From NCBI GenBank assembly GCA_023254645.1, contig JALRLA010000211.1, positions 1-5,314 of the forward strand: 5,314 nucleotides of DNA, written 5' to 3'. Below the pieces are notes generated by a model. The model was not told where the DNA came from. It was given only the letters and a program-made list of their open reading frames with translations, and made no database searches. The DNA is from Bacteroidia bacterium (lineage in GTDB: Bacteria > Bacteroidota > Bacteroidia > NS11-12g > UBA955). Shown in pieces: positions 1 through 5,314 of the stretch (within the stretch, counting starts at the first letter, position 1; the number at the start of each line of letters is the position of its first letter). The translations under genes and the position numbers were made by a program.

Positions 1-96
1 TCAAGTGGCACCTATACGGTATCCGGCAATCTGCAGGCGATTAATCAGAGTACTATTAATACGAGTGGTACGTTTGCTGTGTCAGGTACTGTGCAA
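1..96 (+). repeat. Imperfect duplicated 12-residue motif in the kinase sensor domain (60-base spacing)
   Basis: Bases 1-36 encode SSGTYTVSGNLQ and bases 61-96 encode TSGTFAVSGTVQ, exactly 20 codons apart. By hand, 7 of 12 residues are identical and the others are mostly conservative (S/T, Y/F, L/V). The DNA matches at about 23 of 36 bases, with many differences at third codon positions, so the similarity is kept at protein level and the copies are not recent. The intervening eight residues are AINQSTIN. The pattern of alternating small and hydrophobic residues suggests short beta strands (inference). Because the window opens inside the first copy, more copies may lie upstream. Confidence 0.6.
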
Positions 97-1332
97 ATGG
101 GTGGTTCTTCAAGCCCGATTGTCTTATATGACACTAAGGGCCGCCTCCTGGTTTCCAGCAATGAAAGCCTATTTCGCGATTACCACCGCGGTCGTTTGAT
201 GAACCCAGAGGCATACCGGGAATTTCAAAAAGATCGCATTTCGGCTTGCATCAAGACGGAGTATTTGGGTGAATTGGAATACATCTCAGCTTATACAGCC
301 TTGCTGGATAATGATTTAAATACAGTGGGCTATTTGAATTTGCCATACTTCTCAAACCGAAGTGATTTGTACCGCGAATTGAGCGAATACGGCTCAACCC
401 TAATCAATTTGTTTGCTTTGGTATTCGCCTTAGCCGCTTTTGTTGCCAATGCCTTGGCTCTTCGCATTTCTCATCCCTTGAATTGGATTCGCAATCAAAT
501 GGGAGCCCTGCATTTGGGTAGCAGTCTTCAGCGATTGAGCTGGGAAAATAAAGACGAGATTGGGCTATTGGTAGCCGCCTATAATACCATGGTGGAGAAA
601 TTAGAGGCCAGTTTGAATCAGTTGGCCGAAAGCGAGCGTCAAGGAGCTTGGAGAGAAATGGCCAAGCAGGTGGCCCATGAAATTAAGAACCCACTGACAC
701 CGATGCGATTGTCTTTGCAACACTTGCAACAAGCCATTCGCAGAGGCGATGAGAATTTGGTTGAGAAGTTTCAGCGAACTTCTGAGTTGTTGATCCAACA
801 GATTGATGCTCTGAGCAATATGGCTGAAGAATTTTCCTCATTCGCAAAAATGCCTGACCCGGTGATGGCACGCCATGATTTGGTCGAGGTTCTCTCGAGT
901 GCGGTGGCCCTGATGGGCAAGGAGCATGCCTCGCCGCTTGAGTGGAATCCGCCTCGCATTCCATGTTGGGTTTGGGTGGATCAGCAGCAACTGGGTCGAG
1001 TGTTTAACAACTTGATTAAAAATGCGATACAGTCGATTCCTGAAGATCGGATGGGCCACATTCGGGTAGAACTGCAGGCCGAAGAAGCTAGGGTTCAAGT
1101 TCGCATTACCGACAACGGAAAGGGCATCGCTGAAGAATTGAGAAGCAAGATTTTCTCACCGAATTTCAGCACAAAAAATAGCGGCATGGGCTTAGGTTTG
1201 GCCATGTCCAAGAAGATGATTGAGCAGTTTGGCGGAGAAATTTGGTTCCGATCTGAACTGGGTCAGGGTACGATTTTCTATGTGTCTTTGCCTGTGCTCT
1301 TAGAGTCTGAATCGACCGAGAGCGAAGCCTGA
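1..1332 (+). CDS. Membrane sensor histidine kinase, NtrY-like (HAMP-HisKA-HATPase), 5' end outside window
   Basis: The C-terminal 443 residues of a two-component sensor kinase that autophosphorylates on His and passes the phosphate to a response regulator not present here. The frame is open from base 1, so the start, first membrane helix and most of the sensor lie upstream; the GTG at 79 is internal. Order seen (residues of this fragment): end of an extracytoplasmic sensor with IVLYDTKGRLLVSS (about 40-53) and MNPEAY (67-72); hydrophobic helix about 132-154; HAMP linker about 155-205; H box VAHEIKNPLT with phospho-acceptor His226 (codon 676-678); N box NNLIKNA (336-342); G1 box DNGKGI (371-376); F box around FSPNF (385-389); G2 box GMGLGL (395-400). 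All catalytic boxes are intact, so it should be active. The AWREMAKQVAHEIKNPLTP block resembles NtrY-type kinases of Bacteroidota (family recall). Residues 1-36 are unusually rich in Ser, Thr and Gly and hold a duplicated motif. The signal sensed and the partner regulator cannot be told. The 3' end overlaps queG. Confidence 0.93.
   Translation, partial: SSGTYTVSGNLQAINQSTINTSGTFAVSGTVQMGGSSSPIVLYDTKGRLLVSSNESLFRDYHRGRLMNPEAYREFQKDRISACIKTEYLGELEYISAYTALLDNDLNTVGYLNLPYFSNRSDLYRELSEYGSTLINLFALVFALAAFVANALALRISHPLNWIRNQMGALHLGSSLQRLSWENKDEIGLLVAAYNTMVEKLEASLNQLAESERQGAWREMAKQVAHEIKNPLTPMRLSLQHLQQAIRRGDENLVEKFQRTSELLIQQIDALSNMAEEFSSFAKMPDPVMARHDLVEVLSSAVALMGKEHASPLEWNPPRIPCWVWVDQQQLGRVFNNLIKNAIQSIPEDRMGHIRVELQAEEARVQVRITDNGKGIAEELRSKIFSPNFSTKNSGMGLGLAMSKKMIEQFGGEIWFRSELGQGTIFYVSLPVLLESESTESEA
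1278..1332. other. Convergent coding overlap, kinase gene / queG, 55 bases
   Basis: The kinase stop (TGA, 1330-1332) lies beyond the queG stop (minus-strand TAG, 1280-1278), so both proteins are encoded across 55 bases. The kinase side encodes the last core strand YVSLPV and an acidic tail LLESESTESEA; the queG side encodes a polar tail after the conserved domain. The frames are aligned so that third codon positions of the two genes pair with each other. There is no room for an ordinary intergenic terminator, and I see no convincing GC-rich hairpin with a T run between 1270 and 1400 on either strand. Confidence 0.85.
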
Positions 1333-2234
1333 ACCTGTAGTCGAAATTTGTCAAAACCTGTTCGTGTTATGGGGCTATGGCCGAAGTGTTCGTGCCATGA
1401 ATTTGGACTCAATTCATTCCAGTCTTCTTTGGTCCATTTCTCCCAATGACCGACGGGTTCAAAACGAGGCTCTTGATGCGGCGAAGCAAAGCGGTTCCAG
1501 GGACACACATCTTGGCAGACATCACAGCCAAAGGCCCATCCATTGAGCATTTGCTCTTGCTCGGGACTTAAATCCTCTTTTTGTTCAATGCTCAGGTAAC
1601 TGATGCAGGAACGGCTGTCGATGACACCAGGCTGCACAATGGCTTGGGTTGGACAGGCGTCGATACAGGCCGTGCAAGTGCCGCAGTGGTCGGTAGTCGG
1701 AGCATCAGCGGCTAAAACGGTGCTACATAGTATTTCGGCCAAGAAGAAGTAGGAGCCTTCGCCTTTTCTCAGCAGCAAACTGTTTTTTCCAATCCAACCC
1801 AAGCCAGATAGGGCGGCCCACTGCCGTTCCATGACCGGTGCGCTGTCGACAAACACCCGGCCTTGGCTCTGGGGGTCGCACTGCCGAATGAATTCAAACA
1901 GGAGATGGGCTTGGTCTTTGACTACGCGGTGGTAATCTTCCCCATAGGCGTACTTGGCAATTTTGGGGCTGCCTTGGGTTTGTTCAGTAGATGGGAAATA
2001 GTTGTATGCCAAGCTGATGACGGTTTGGCAATCGGGAACCAATTCTCGTGGATCCAGTCGTTTTTCAACGTTTCGTTCCAGGTAACTCATGCTGCCGTGG
2101 TAATCAGCTTCGAGATAGGCTTGAAAGTGTTCCGTTTCCTCACTCAGGGCTCGGGCTTGAGAAAAGCGGCAATCCAAAAAACCCAGCTCAAGGGCTTTTG
2201 CTTTGATGGCCTTGGCAAGCGCTTCAGGCGTCAT
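1278..2234 (-). CDS. queG: Epoxyqueuosine reductase QueG
   Basis: Cytoplasmic cobalamin- and iron-sulfur-dependent enzyme that reduces epoxyqueuosine to queuosine in the anticodon wobble position of tRNAs for Asp, Asn, His and Tyr, the last step of queuosine synthesis. At 318 residues it is within the usual range for the short form without extra C-terminal repeats. Seen: the family signature VDSAPVMERQWA followed by GLGWIGKNSLLL (about 129-155); a first cysteine group C184, C187, C190 and C194-Pro; C210 in SCISYLSIE; a second group C237, C240 and C244-Pro-Trp-Asn. These eight cysteines suffice for two 4Fe-4S clusters. Asp130 in VDSAPV matches the position of the proposed catalytic acid (family recall). 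The ATG at 2234-2232 lies 6 bases after the ruvB stop, with no clear Shine-Dalgarno, so it is probably last in the operon. The final 17 residues (about 302-318, polar, Ser/Asp/Lys-rich) extend beyond the conserved end and are encoded antisense to the kinase gene. Confidence 0.95.
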   Translation of the reverse strand: MTPEALAKAIKAKALELGFLDCRFSQARALSEETEHFQAYLEADYHGSMSYLERNVEKRLDPRELVPDCQTVISLAYNYFPSTEQTQGSPKIAKYAYGEDYHRVVKDQAHLLFEFIRQCDPQSQGRVFVDSAPVMERQWAALSGLGWIGKNSLLLRKGEGSYFFLAEILCSTVLAADAPTTDHCGTCTACIDACPTQAIVQPGVIDSRSCISYLSIEQKEDLSPEQEQMLNGWAFGCDVCQDVCPWNRFASPHQEPRFEPVGHWEKWTKEDWNELSPNSWHEHFGHSPITRTGFDKFRLQVQASLSVDSDSKSTGKDT

Positions 2235-2240
2235 GGGCGA

Positions 2241-3263
2241 TTAAAATAAGCCGCCTTGGGGCTTGTGAGACATCTTGCCCAAATGGTTGAAGGCCGCCTG
2301 AGTTGCTTCACGGCCACGGGCTGTGCGCTGAATGTATCCTTCTTGAATCAAAAAGGGTTCGTAGACTTCTTCAATGGTGCCCGCATCTTCACCTACAGCC
2401 GTGGCAATGGTGTTCAATCCTACGGGACCTCCTTTGAATTTCTCAATGATGGTCAACAAAATGCGATTGTCCATTTCGTCCAATCCATTTGCGTCGACAT
2501 TCAATGCTTTGAGGCCAAACTGGGCTATGTCCAAGGTGATACGGCCATCGCCTTTGATTTGGGCAAAGTCGCGAACGCGCCGCAACAAGGCATTGGCGAT
2601 ACGCGGCGTGCCTCGGCTTCGGCGGGCAATTTCGAAGGCCGCATTTTCGTCAATGGGCGCTTGCAAGATTCCAGCGCTGCGTGAAATGATGCCCTGTAGG
2701 GTATCGGCTTTGTAGTATTCCAATCGGCAATTGATACCGAATCGAGCCCTCAATGGGGCCGTCAATAGGCCGCTTCGGGTCGTAGCACCCACCAAGGTGA
2801 AGGGGGCTAGGTTGATTTGCACACTGCGCGCATTTGGCCCAGTATCGATCATGATGTCGATGCGGTAATCTTCCATGGCCGAATACAAGTATTCTTCTAC
2901 GACTGGGCTCAGGCGGTGAATTTCGTCGATGAACAACACATCACCCTCGCTCAGGTTGGTTAAAAGGCCGGCCAAATCACCCGGCTTTTCCAATACGGGG
3001 CCGCTGGTGATTTTCATCGAAGACCCCATTTCGTTGGCCACAATATGGCTTAAGGTCGTTTTGCCCAAGCCTGGAGGGCCATGCAGCAAGATGTGGTCCA
3101 AGGCTTCGCCGCGTTGTTTGGCGGCTTGAACGAACACCTTTAGGTTTTCCAATATGTGATCTTGGCCCGTGAAGTCGATGAAGTCAGCGGGGCGCAGAAC
3201 CTTTTCCAGTTCGCGTTCGCCAGCGTTCAAGGGGGCTTTGTTGGGGTCAAGATTGGGGTTCAT
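2241..3263 (-). CDS. ruvB: Holliday junction branch migration ATPase RuvB
   Basis: Hexameric AAA+ motor that, with RuvA, drives branch migration of Holliday junctions for resolution by RuvC in recombinational repair. At 340 residues it is full length for the family. Seen: Walker A GPPGLGKT (62-69); Walker B LFIDEIH (about 110-116); the [22 protein letters not shown] block (118-139); sensor 1 region GATTRSG (159-165); candidate arginine finger in PLRARFG (Arg172/Arg174); sensor 2 region [16 protein letters not shown] (about 217-232); the winged-helix domain with [10 protein letters not shown] (278-287) and RTARGREAT (313-321); and a GGLF C-terminus, as I recall from flavobacterial RuvB. The ATG at 3263-3261 follows the dapA stop by 3 bases, and the stop is 6 bases before queG, so it sits inside the operon. 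The upstream sequence is AT-rich without a Shine-Dalgarno. No ruvA or ruvC is in the window. Nothing is missing or unusual in the protein. Confidence 0.98.
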   Translation of the reverse strand: MNPNLDPNKAPLNAGERELEKVLRPADFIDFTGQDHILENLKVFVQAAKQRGEALDHILLHGPPGLGKTTLSHIVANEMGSSMKITSGPVLEKPGDLAGLLTNLSEGDVLFIDEIHRLSPVVEEYLYSAMEDYRIDIMIDTGPNARSVQINLAPFTLVGATTRSGLLTAPLRARFGINCRLEYYKADTLQGIISRSAGILQAPIDENAAFEIARRSRGTPRIANALLRRVRDFAQIKGDGRITLDIAQFGLKALNVDANGLDEMDNRILLTIIEKFKGGPVGLNTIATAVGEDAGTIEEVYEPFLIQEGYIQRTARGREATQAAFNHLGKMSHKPQGGLF

Positions 3264-3266
3264 GAA

Positions 3267-4139
3267 TTAAAATTGTTGGGCCATCTGGCGCAGGCGTTGA
3301 TCCAATGCAGGATTCACATCGTACAAGGGTGGGCGAACGGTCGTGCCGCACAATCCCAGTTCGTTCAACACGGTTTTGATGCCTCCAGGGCTACCATCTT
3401 CAAATATGGCATTAGAAAGGGCCAAAGATTGGTAGTGCAATTCGCGTGCCTGTGTCCAATCTCCATTCAAAGCGGCGCGAACCATTCCGGAATAAATCTG
3501 GGGAATGGCGTGGTTGACCACCGAAATGACACCGCTAGCTCCCAATGCCATCATGGGGAAGGTCAAGGCGTCGTCACCACTGATGACCAAGAATTCATCG
3601 GGTTTGTCGCGCAAGATGTTCATGATCAAATCCATGTTTCCAGAAGCCTCCTTGGTGGCCACAACATTGGGGTGTTCGGCCATTTTGAGTTGAACAGCCG
3701 CCGAAACACTGGCGCCGGTTCTACCGGGAACATTGTACAAGATGACGGGCAGTTTGCTGGCGTTGGCCACTGCGGTGTAGTGGCGCAAAATGCCTTCTTG
3801 ATTGGGCTTATTGTAGTAAGGACTTACGCTCAAAAGGGCGGTGAATCCGCTGATGTCTTGCTGGGAAATCGAATCGGTCAAAGCGGCTGTATTGTTGCCT
3901 CCCATGCCCAAAACCAAGGGCAAACGACCGCCATTGGCCTCTTTGATACAAGCGATGACATCTGATTTCTCGCTGGAAGACAGAGTGGCGCTTTCGCCCG
4001 TAGTGCCCAAAACAACCAGATAGTCGGTTCCGCCTTGAATTTGCTGTTCCACAATTCGGCCCAGGGCTTCAAAATCTACCATTCCATCGCTATGGAAGGG
4101 TGTGATCAAGGCTGTGCCGGTTCCTATGAGTTCTTTCAT
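3267..4139 (-). CDS. dapA: 4-hydroxy-tetrahydrodipicolinate synthase DapA
   Basis: Condenses pyruvate with aspartate semialdehyde to give 4-hydroxy-tetrahydrodipicolinate, the first committed step of the diaminopimelate/lysine pathway; a cytoplasmic TIM-barrel enzyme, usually a tetramer. At 290 residues it has the typical length. Seen: GTGTALITPF at the N-terminus; LGTTGES with Thr46/Thr47; SPYYNKP with Tyr109; YNVPGRTG with Tyr135 and Arg140; ATKEASGN with the Schiff-base Lys163; ISGDD with Gly188. These match E. coli Thr44/45, Tyr107, Tyr133, Arg138 and Lys161 with a constant shift of two, which separates it well from N-acetylneuraminate lyase and other family members. The frame stays open up to 4262, but I place the start at the ATG at 4139-4137. 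It begins directly at the conserved N-terminus and overlaps the preceding stop in an ATGA. The extra 41 upstream codons would read MQNRALPQ... with no family resemblance. Confidence 0.97.
   Translation of the reverse strand: MKELIGTGTALITPFHSDGMVDFEALGRIVEQQIQGGTDYLVVLGTTGESATLSSSEKSDVIACIKEANGGRLPLVLGMGGNNTAALTDSISQQDISGFTALLSVSPYYNKPNQEGILRHYTAVANASKLPVILYNVPGRTGASVSAAVQLKMAEHPNVVATKEASGNMDLIMNILRDKPDEFLVISGDDALTFPMMALGASGVISVVNHAIPQIYSGMVRAALNGDWTQARELHYQSLALSNAIFEDGSPGGIKTVLNELGLCGTTVRPPLYDVNPALDQRLRQMAQQF
4136..4139 (-). other. ATGA stop/start overlap, DUF6913 gene to dapA
   Basis: On the minus strand ATGA contains the dapA ATG (4139-4137) and the TGA of the preceding gene (4138-4136). 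Such four-base overlaps usually mean translational coupling by ribosome re-initiation (established for many operons, inferred here). It also fixes the dapA start. The bases just upstream include TTAGG, but it abuts the ATG and is too close to be a normal Shine-Dalgarno. Confidence 0.85.
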
Positions 4140-4684
4140 CCTAAATTCTTGATGTGCGATTTGACATCGCGAAGGTACTGATTGAGGTTTGTAGCGGAAG
4201 CCCCGCGAATCATGATGTTGTAGAATCCCTCGTACGGTTTGTGGTAGTGCCCGATTTTGCAAGCGGCATTGACCATAGATCCCATAGCAGCGATGGGCAA
4301 GGAGTCCTCCATGTCAGCCGATATAAACAAATCAAAGGTGTCTCCGCGCAGCAGGTGAATCAACTCTTCGCTCGAGGGGAAGAAAAAACGATCAAAGTCC
4401 CATCGGCCCCAATGGTGCCGGTGGGGTTTCGATACCAAAGGCAGTTGATTTTTGTCTTTGGTGTTGAAATAAATGGCATGCACCACTTTGATTCGATCAC
4501 TTTCCAAGTCTTGGGAAAAGCGTTCAATATGTTGCAGTTCTGAGTCTGAAATGCTGCTGGGAAAAGCGATCAAAATGCGCTTGGCTTGGGCGTAATTGGG
4601 TACAAATCTCGCCTGCGGATAACGGGTCGACTTTCTCTTGATCAGAGCCAGTGCTATATGATTGTTGATGCTTTGATTGGTCAT
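4136..4684 (-). CDS. DUF6913-type conserved hypothetical protein
   Basis: A 182-residue soluble protein with no signal peptide or membrane helix, function unknown. Its pattern fits, from memory, the DUF6913 family found next to dapA or ligA in Bacteroidota. Seen: a basic N-terminus (KRKSTRYPQ, about 16-24); a hydrophobic strand RILIAFPS (36-43); a helix followed by KVVHAIYFN (66-74), together suggesting an alternating alpha/beta fold; a linker with HRHHWGRWDFDRFFFP (88-103), matching the 'KDLNWFGKP' region I recall for the family; then FDLFISADMEDSLPI (117-131), ACKIGHYH (141-148) and FYNIMIRG (154-161), which resemble the family's 'FDLLIDLS...FKVG...YDLMI' core. No recognisable catalytic motif. 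The ATG (4684-4682) overlaps the ligA stop, and the stop overlaps the dapA start, so it is translated between them. This suggests matched expression but not a function. The family call rests on recall, not a profile search. Confidence 0.75.
   Translation of the reverse strand: MTNQSINNHIALALIKRKSTRYPQARFVPNYAQAKRILIAFPSSISDSELQHIERFSQDLESDRIKVVHAIYFNTKDKNQLPLVSKPHRHHWGRWDFDRFFFPSSEELIHLLRGDTFDLFISADMEDSLPIAAMGSMVNAACKIGHYHKPYEGFYNIMIRGASATNLNQYLRDVKSHIKNLG
4681..4684 (-). other. ATGA stop/start overlap, ligA to DUF6913 gene
   Basis: On the minus strand ATGA holds the start of the DUF6913-type gene (4684-4682) and the ligA TGA (4683-4681). It is a second four-base overlap of the same kind as at 4136-4139, supporting one co-translated unit. 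The AAGG just upstream is one base from the ATG, too close for a standard Shine-Dalgarno role. Confidence 0.85.
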
Positions 4685-5314
4685 GCCTTGGAGTCCAATA
4701 ATGCCAAGAATTCATCTTCGCGTAACAAAGTAACGCCGAGTTTCTCAGCTTTTCCCAATTTAGAGGGCCCCATGCCGTCACCGGCTACCAAATAGCTGGT
4801 TCTGGCGCTGACTCCTGAGGCTATTTTCCCGCCGTTGGCCTCGATGATCTCTTTGATTTCGTCTCGGCTGTGCTTGGCAAATACCCCGGAAATGACAAAG
4901 GTTTTACCGGCCAGTGCGTCAGACTGTTTTTCTTTTTTAACGGTCTGGGTTTGCAGCCCCAATTCTTCGAATCGCTGGGCGATGTCTCGGTTTCTCTCTT
5001 GGGAAAAGTGGGCAATGACCGCTTCGGCAATGCGTTCGCCTATTTCGTCTACCTCAATGAGTTGGTCAAAATTGGCTTGCATCAGGGTGCGCAAACTCCC
5101 GAAATGGGCGGCTAATTTTTTTGCTACCGTTTCTCCCACATAGCGTATGCCCCAACCGAACAAAAGCCGCTCAAAAGGCTGAGCTTTAGAAGCGGCGATC
5201 CCATCCAATATGTTTTGGGCGCTTTTTTCACCCATGCGCTCCATGCTCATGAGTTGCTCGAATGATAGGGTATACAAATCGGCCGGATTTTTTACCCAAC
5301 CGGTTTGCACCAAG
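4681..5314 (-). CDS. ligA: NAD-dependent DNA ligase LigA, C-terminal part (5' end outside window)
   Basis: Seals 3'-OH/5'-phosphate nicks using NAD+, in Okazaki fragment joining and repair. Only the last 210 or so of about 670-700 residues are present; the adenylation domain with its KxDG lysine, the OB fold and the zinc finger are off the window edge. Seen (fragment numbering): GWVKNPADLYTLSFEQL (5-21), the start of the helix-hairpin-helix region; MERMGEKSAQNILDGI (24-39); LLFGWGIRYVGETVAKKLA (50-68); VDEIGERIAEAV (88-99), together the DNA-binding HhH domain; a charged linker (about 120-133); and a BRCT domain (about 134-207) with GKTFVISGVF, NGGKIASGVSARTSYLVAGD and KAEKLGVTLLREDEFLALL. The MGPSKL segment after VAGD is a variant I associate with Bacteroidota ligases. 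The frame runs open to the window end; the first full codon is TTG (Leu), not a start. First gene of the visible operon. Confidence 0.97.
   Translation of the reverse strand, partial: LVQTGWVKNPADLYTLSFEQLMSMERMGEKSAQNILDGIAASKAQPFERLLFGWGIRYVGETVAKKLAAHFGSLRTLMQANFDQLIEVDEIGERIAEAVIAHFSQERNRDIAQRFEELGLQTQTVKKEKQSDALAGKTFVISGVFAKHSRDEIKEIIEANGGKIASGVSARTSYLVAGDGMGPSKLGKAEKLGVTLLREDEFLALLDSKA

Noticed and set aside
79..81. GTG as the start codon of the kinase
   Set aside because: The frame is open from base 1, and a start here would leave a sensor kinase without its first membrane helix and most of its sensor domain. The gene is more simply cut by the window edge.
1333..1400. Possible terminator after the kinase gene
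   Set aside because: No stable inverted repeat followed by a T run could be seen, and the stretch is coding for the conserved C-terminal region of queG.
1364..1546. Small plus-strand ORF of 60 codons downstream of the kinase gene
   Set aside because: It lies entirely antisense to the conserved second cysteine cluster region and C-terminus of queG and has no recognisable features.
1863..2249. Plus-strand ORF of 128 codons opposite the 5' half of queG, with hydrophobic stretches
   Set aside because: The hydrophobic look comes from reading antisense to a soluble, motif-complete protein; no independent evidence of a membrane protein gene.
2256..2715. Two plus-strand ORFs of 142 and 113 codons opposite ruvB
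   Set aside because: Both are shadows of the well-supported ruvB frame, with no domain, start context or neighbour support.
3156..3965. Plus-strand ORF of 269 codons, antisense to dapA and the start of ruvB
   Set aside because: It lies opposite two genes with complete family motifs. Its product shows no recognisable domain and it crosses the dapA/ruvB junction. Long antisense ORFs are expected opposite genes of about 50% GC with this codon bias.
5311..5313. TTG as a start codon of the ligA fragment
   Set aside because: Upstream LigA domains are required and the frame runs off the window; this codon is an internal leucine.

Overview
The window is fully coding. It holds the 3' part of one plus-strand gene (a membrane sensor histidine kinase) and a tight minus-strand run of five genes, read in the order ligA (3' part only), a DUF6913-type gene, dapA, ruvB and queG. 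The protein sequences look like Bacteroidota, probably Flavobacteriales or a near relative. The kinase has the NtrY-like layout common in that phylum. RuvB ends in the GGLF tail familiar from flavobacterial RuvB. The LigA BRCT domain carries the GD-x-MGPSKL variant. The DUF6913 family is, as far as I know, essentially confined to Bacteroidota. No start codon has a well-spaced Shine-Dalgarno sequence, which also fits. The lineage below phylum is inference.

Layout. Positions 1-1332 (+): C-terminal 443 residues of the kinase (end of the sensor domain, one membrane helix, HAMP, HisKA, HATPase). Positions 1278-2234 (-): queG, whose 3' end runs 55 bases into the convergent 3' end of the kinase gene. 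Positions 2241-3263 (-): ruvB. Positions 3267-4139 (-): dapA, with the start placed 41 codons inside the longest possible ORF. Positions 4136-4684 (-): DUF6913-type gene. Positions 4681-5314 (-): C-terminal 210 residues of LigA.

The minus-strand genes are separated by a 4-base ATGA overlap (ligA/DUF6913), another 4-base ATGA overlap (DUF6913/dapA), a 3-base gap (dapA/ruvB) and a 6-base gap (ruvB/queG). They are very probably one transcript with translational coupling. Its members serve different housekeeping jobs: DNA nick sealing (LigA), Holliday-junction branch migration (RuvB), lysine/diaminopimelate synthesis (DapA) and the last step of queuosine tRNA modification (QueG). All motifs needed for activity that lie within the window are intact.

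I found no RNA gene, mobile element, CRISPR array, attachment site or clear promoter or terminator. There is no non-coding stretch longer than 6 bases. This is mostly an ordinary core-genome region. The points worth a second look are a Ser/Thr/Gly-rich duplicated segment in the kinase sensor domain, the tail-to-tail coding overlap of the kinase gene and queG, and the coupled, uncharacterised DUF6913 gene between ligA and dapA. I saw no evidence of a new defence or mobile system.
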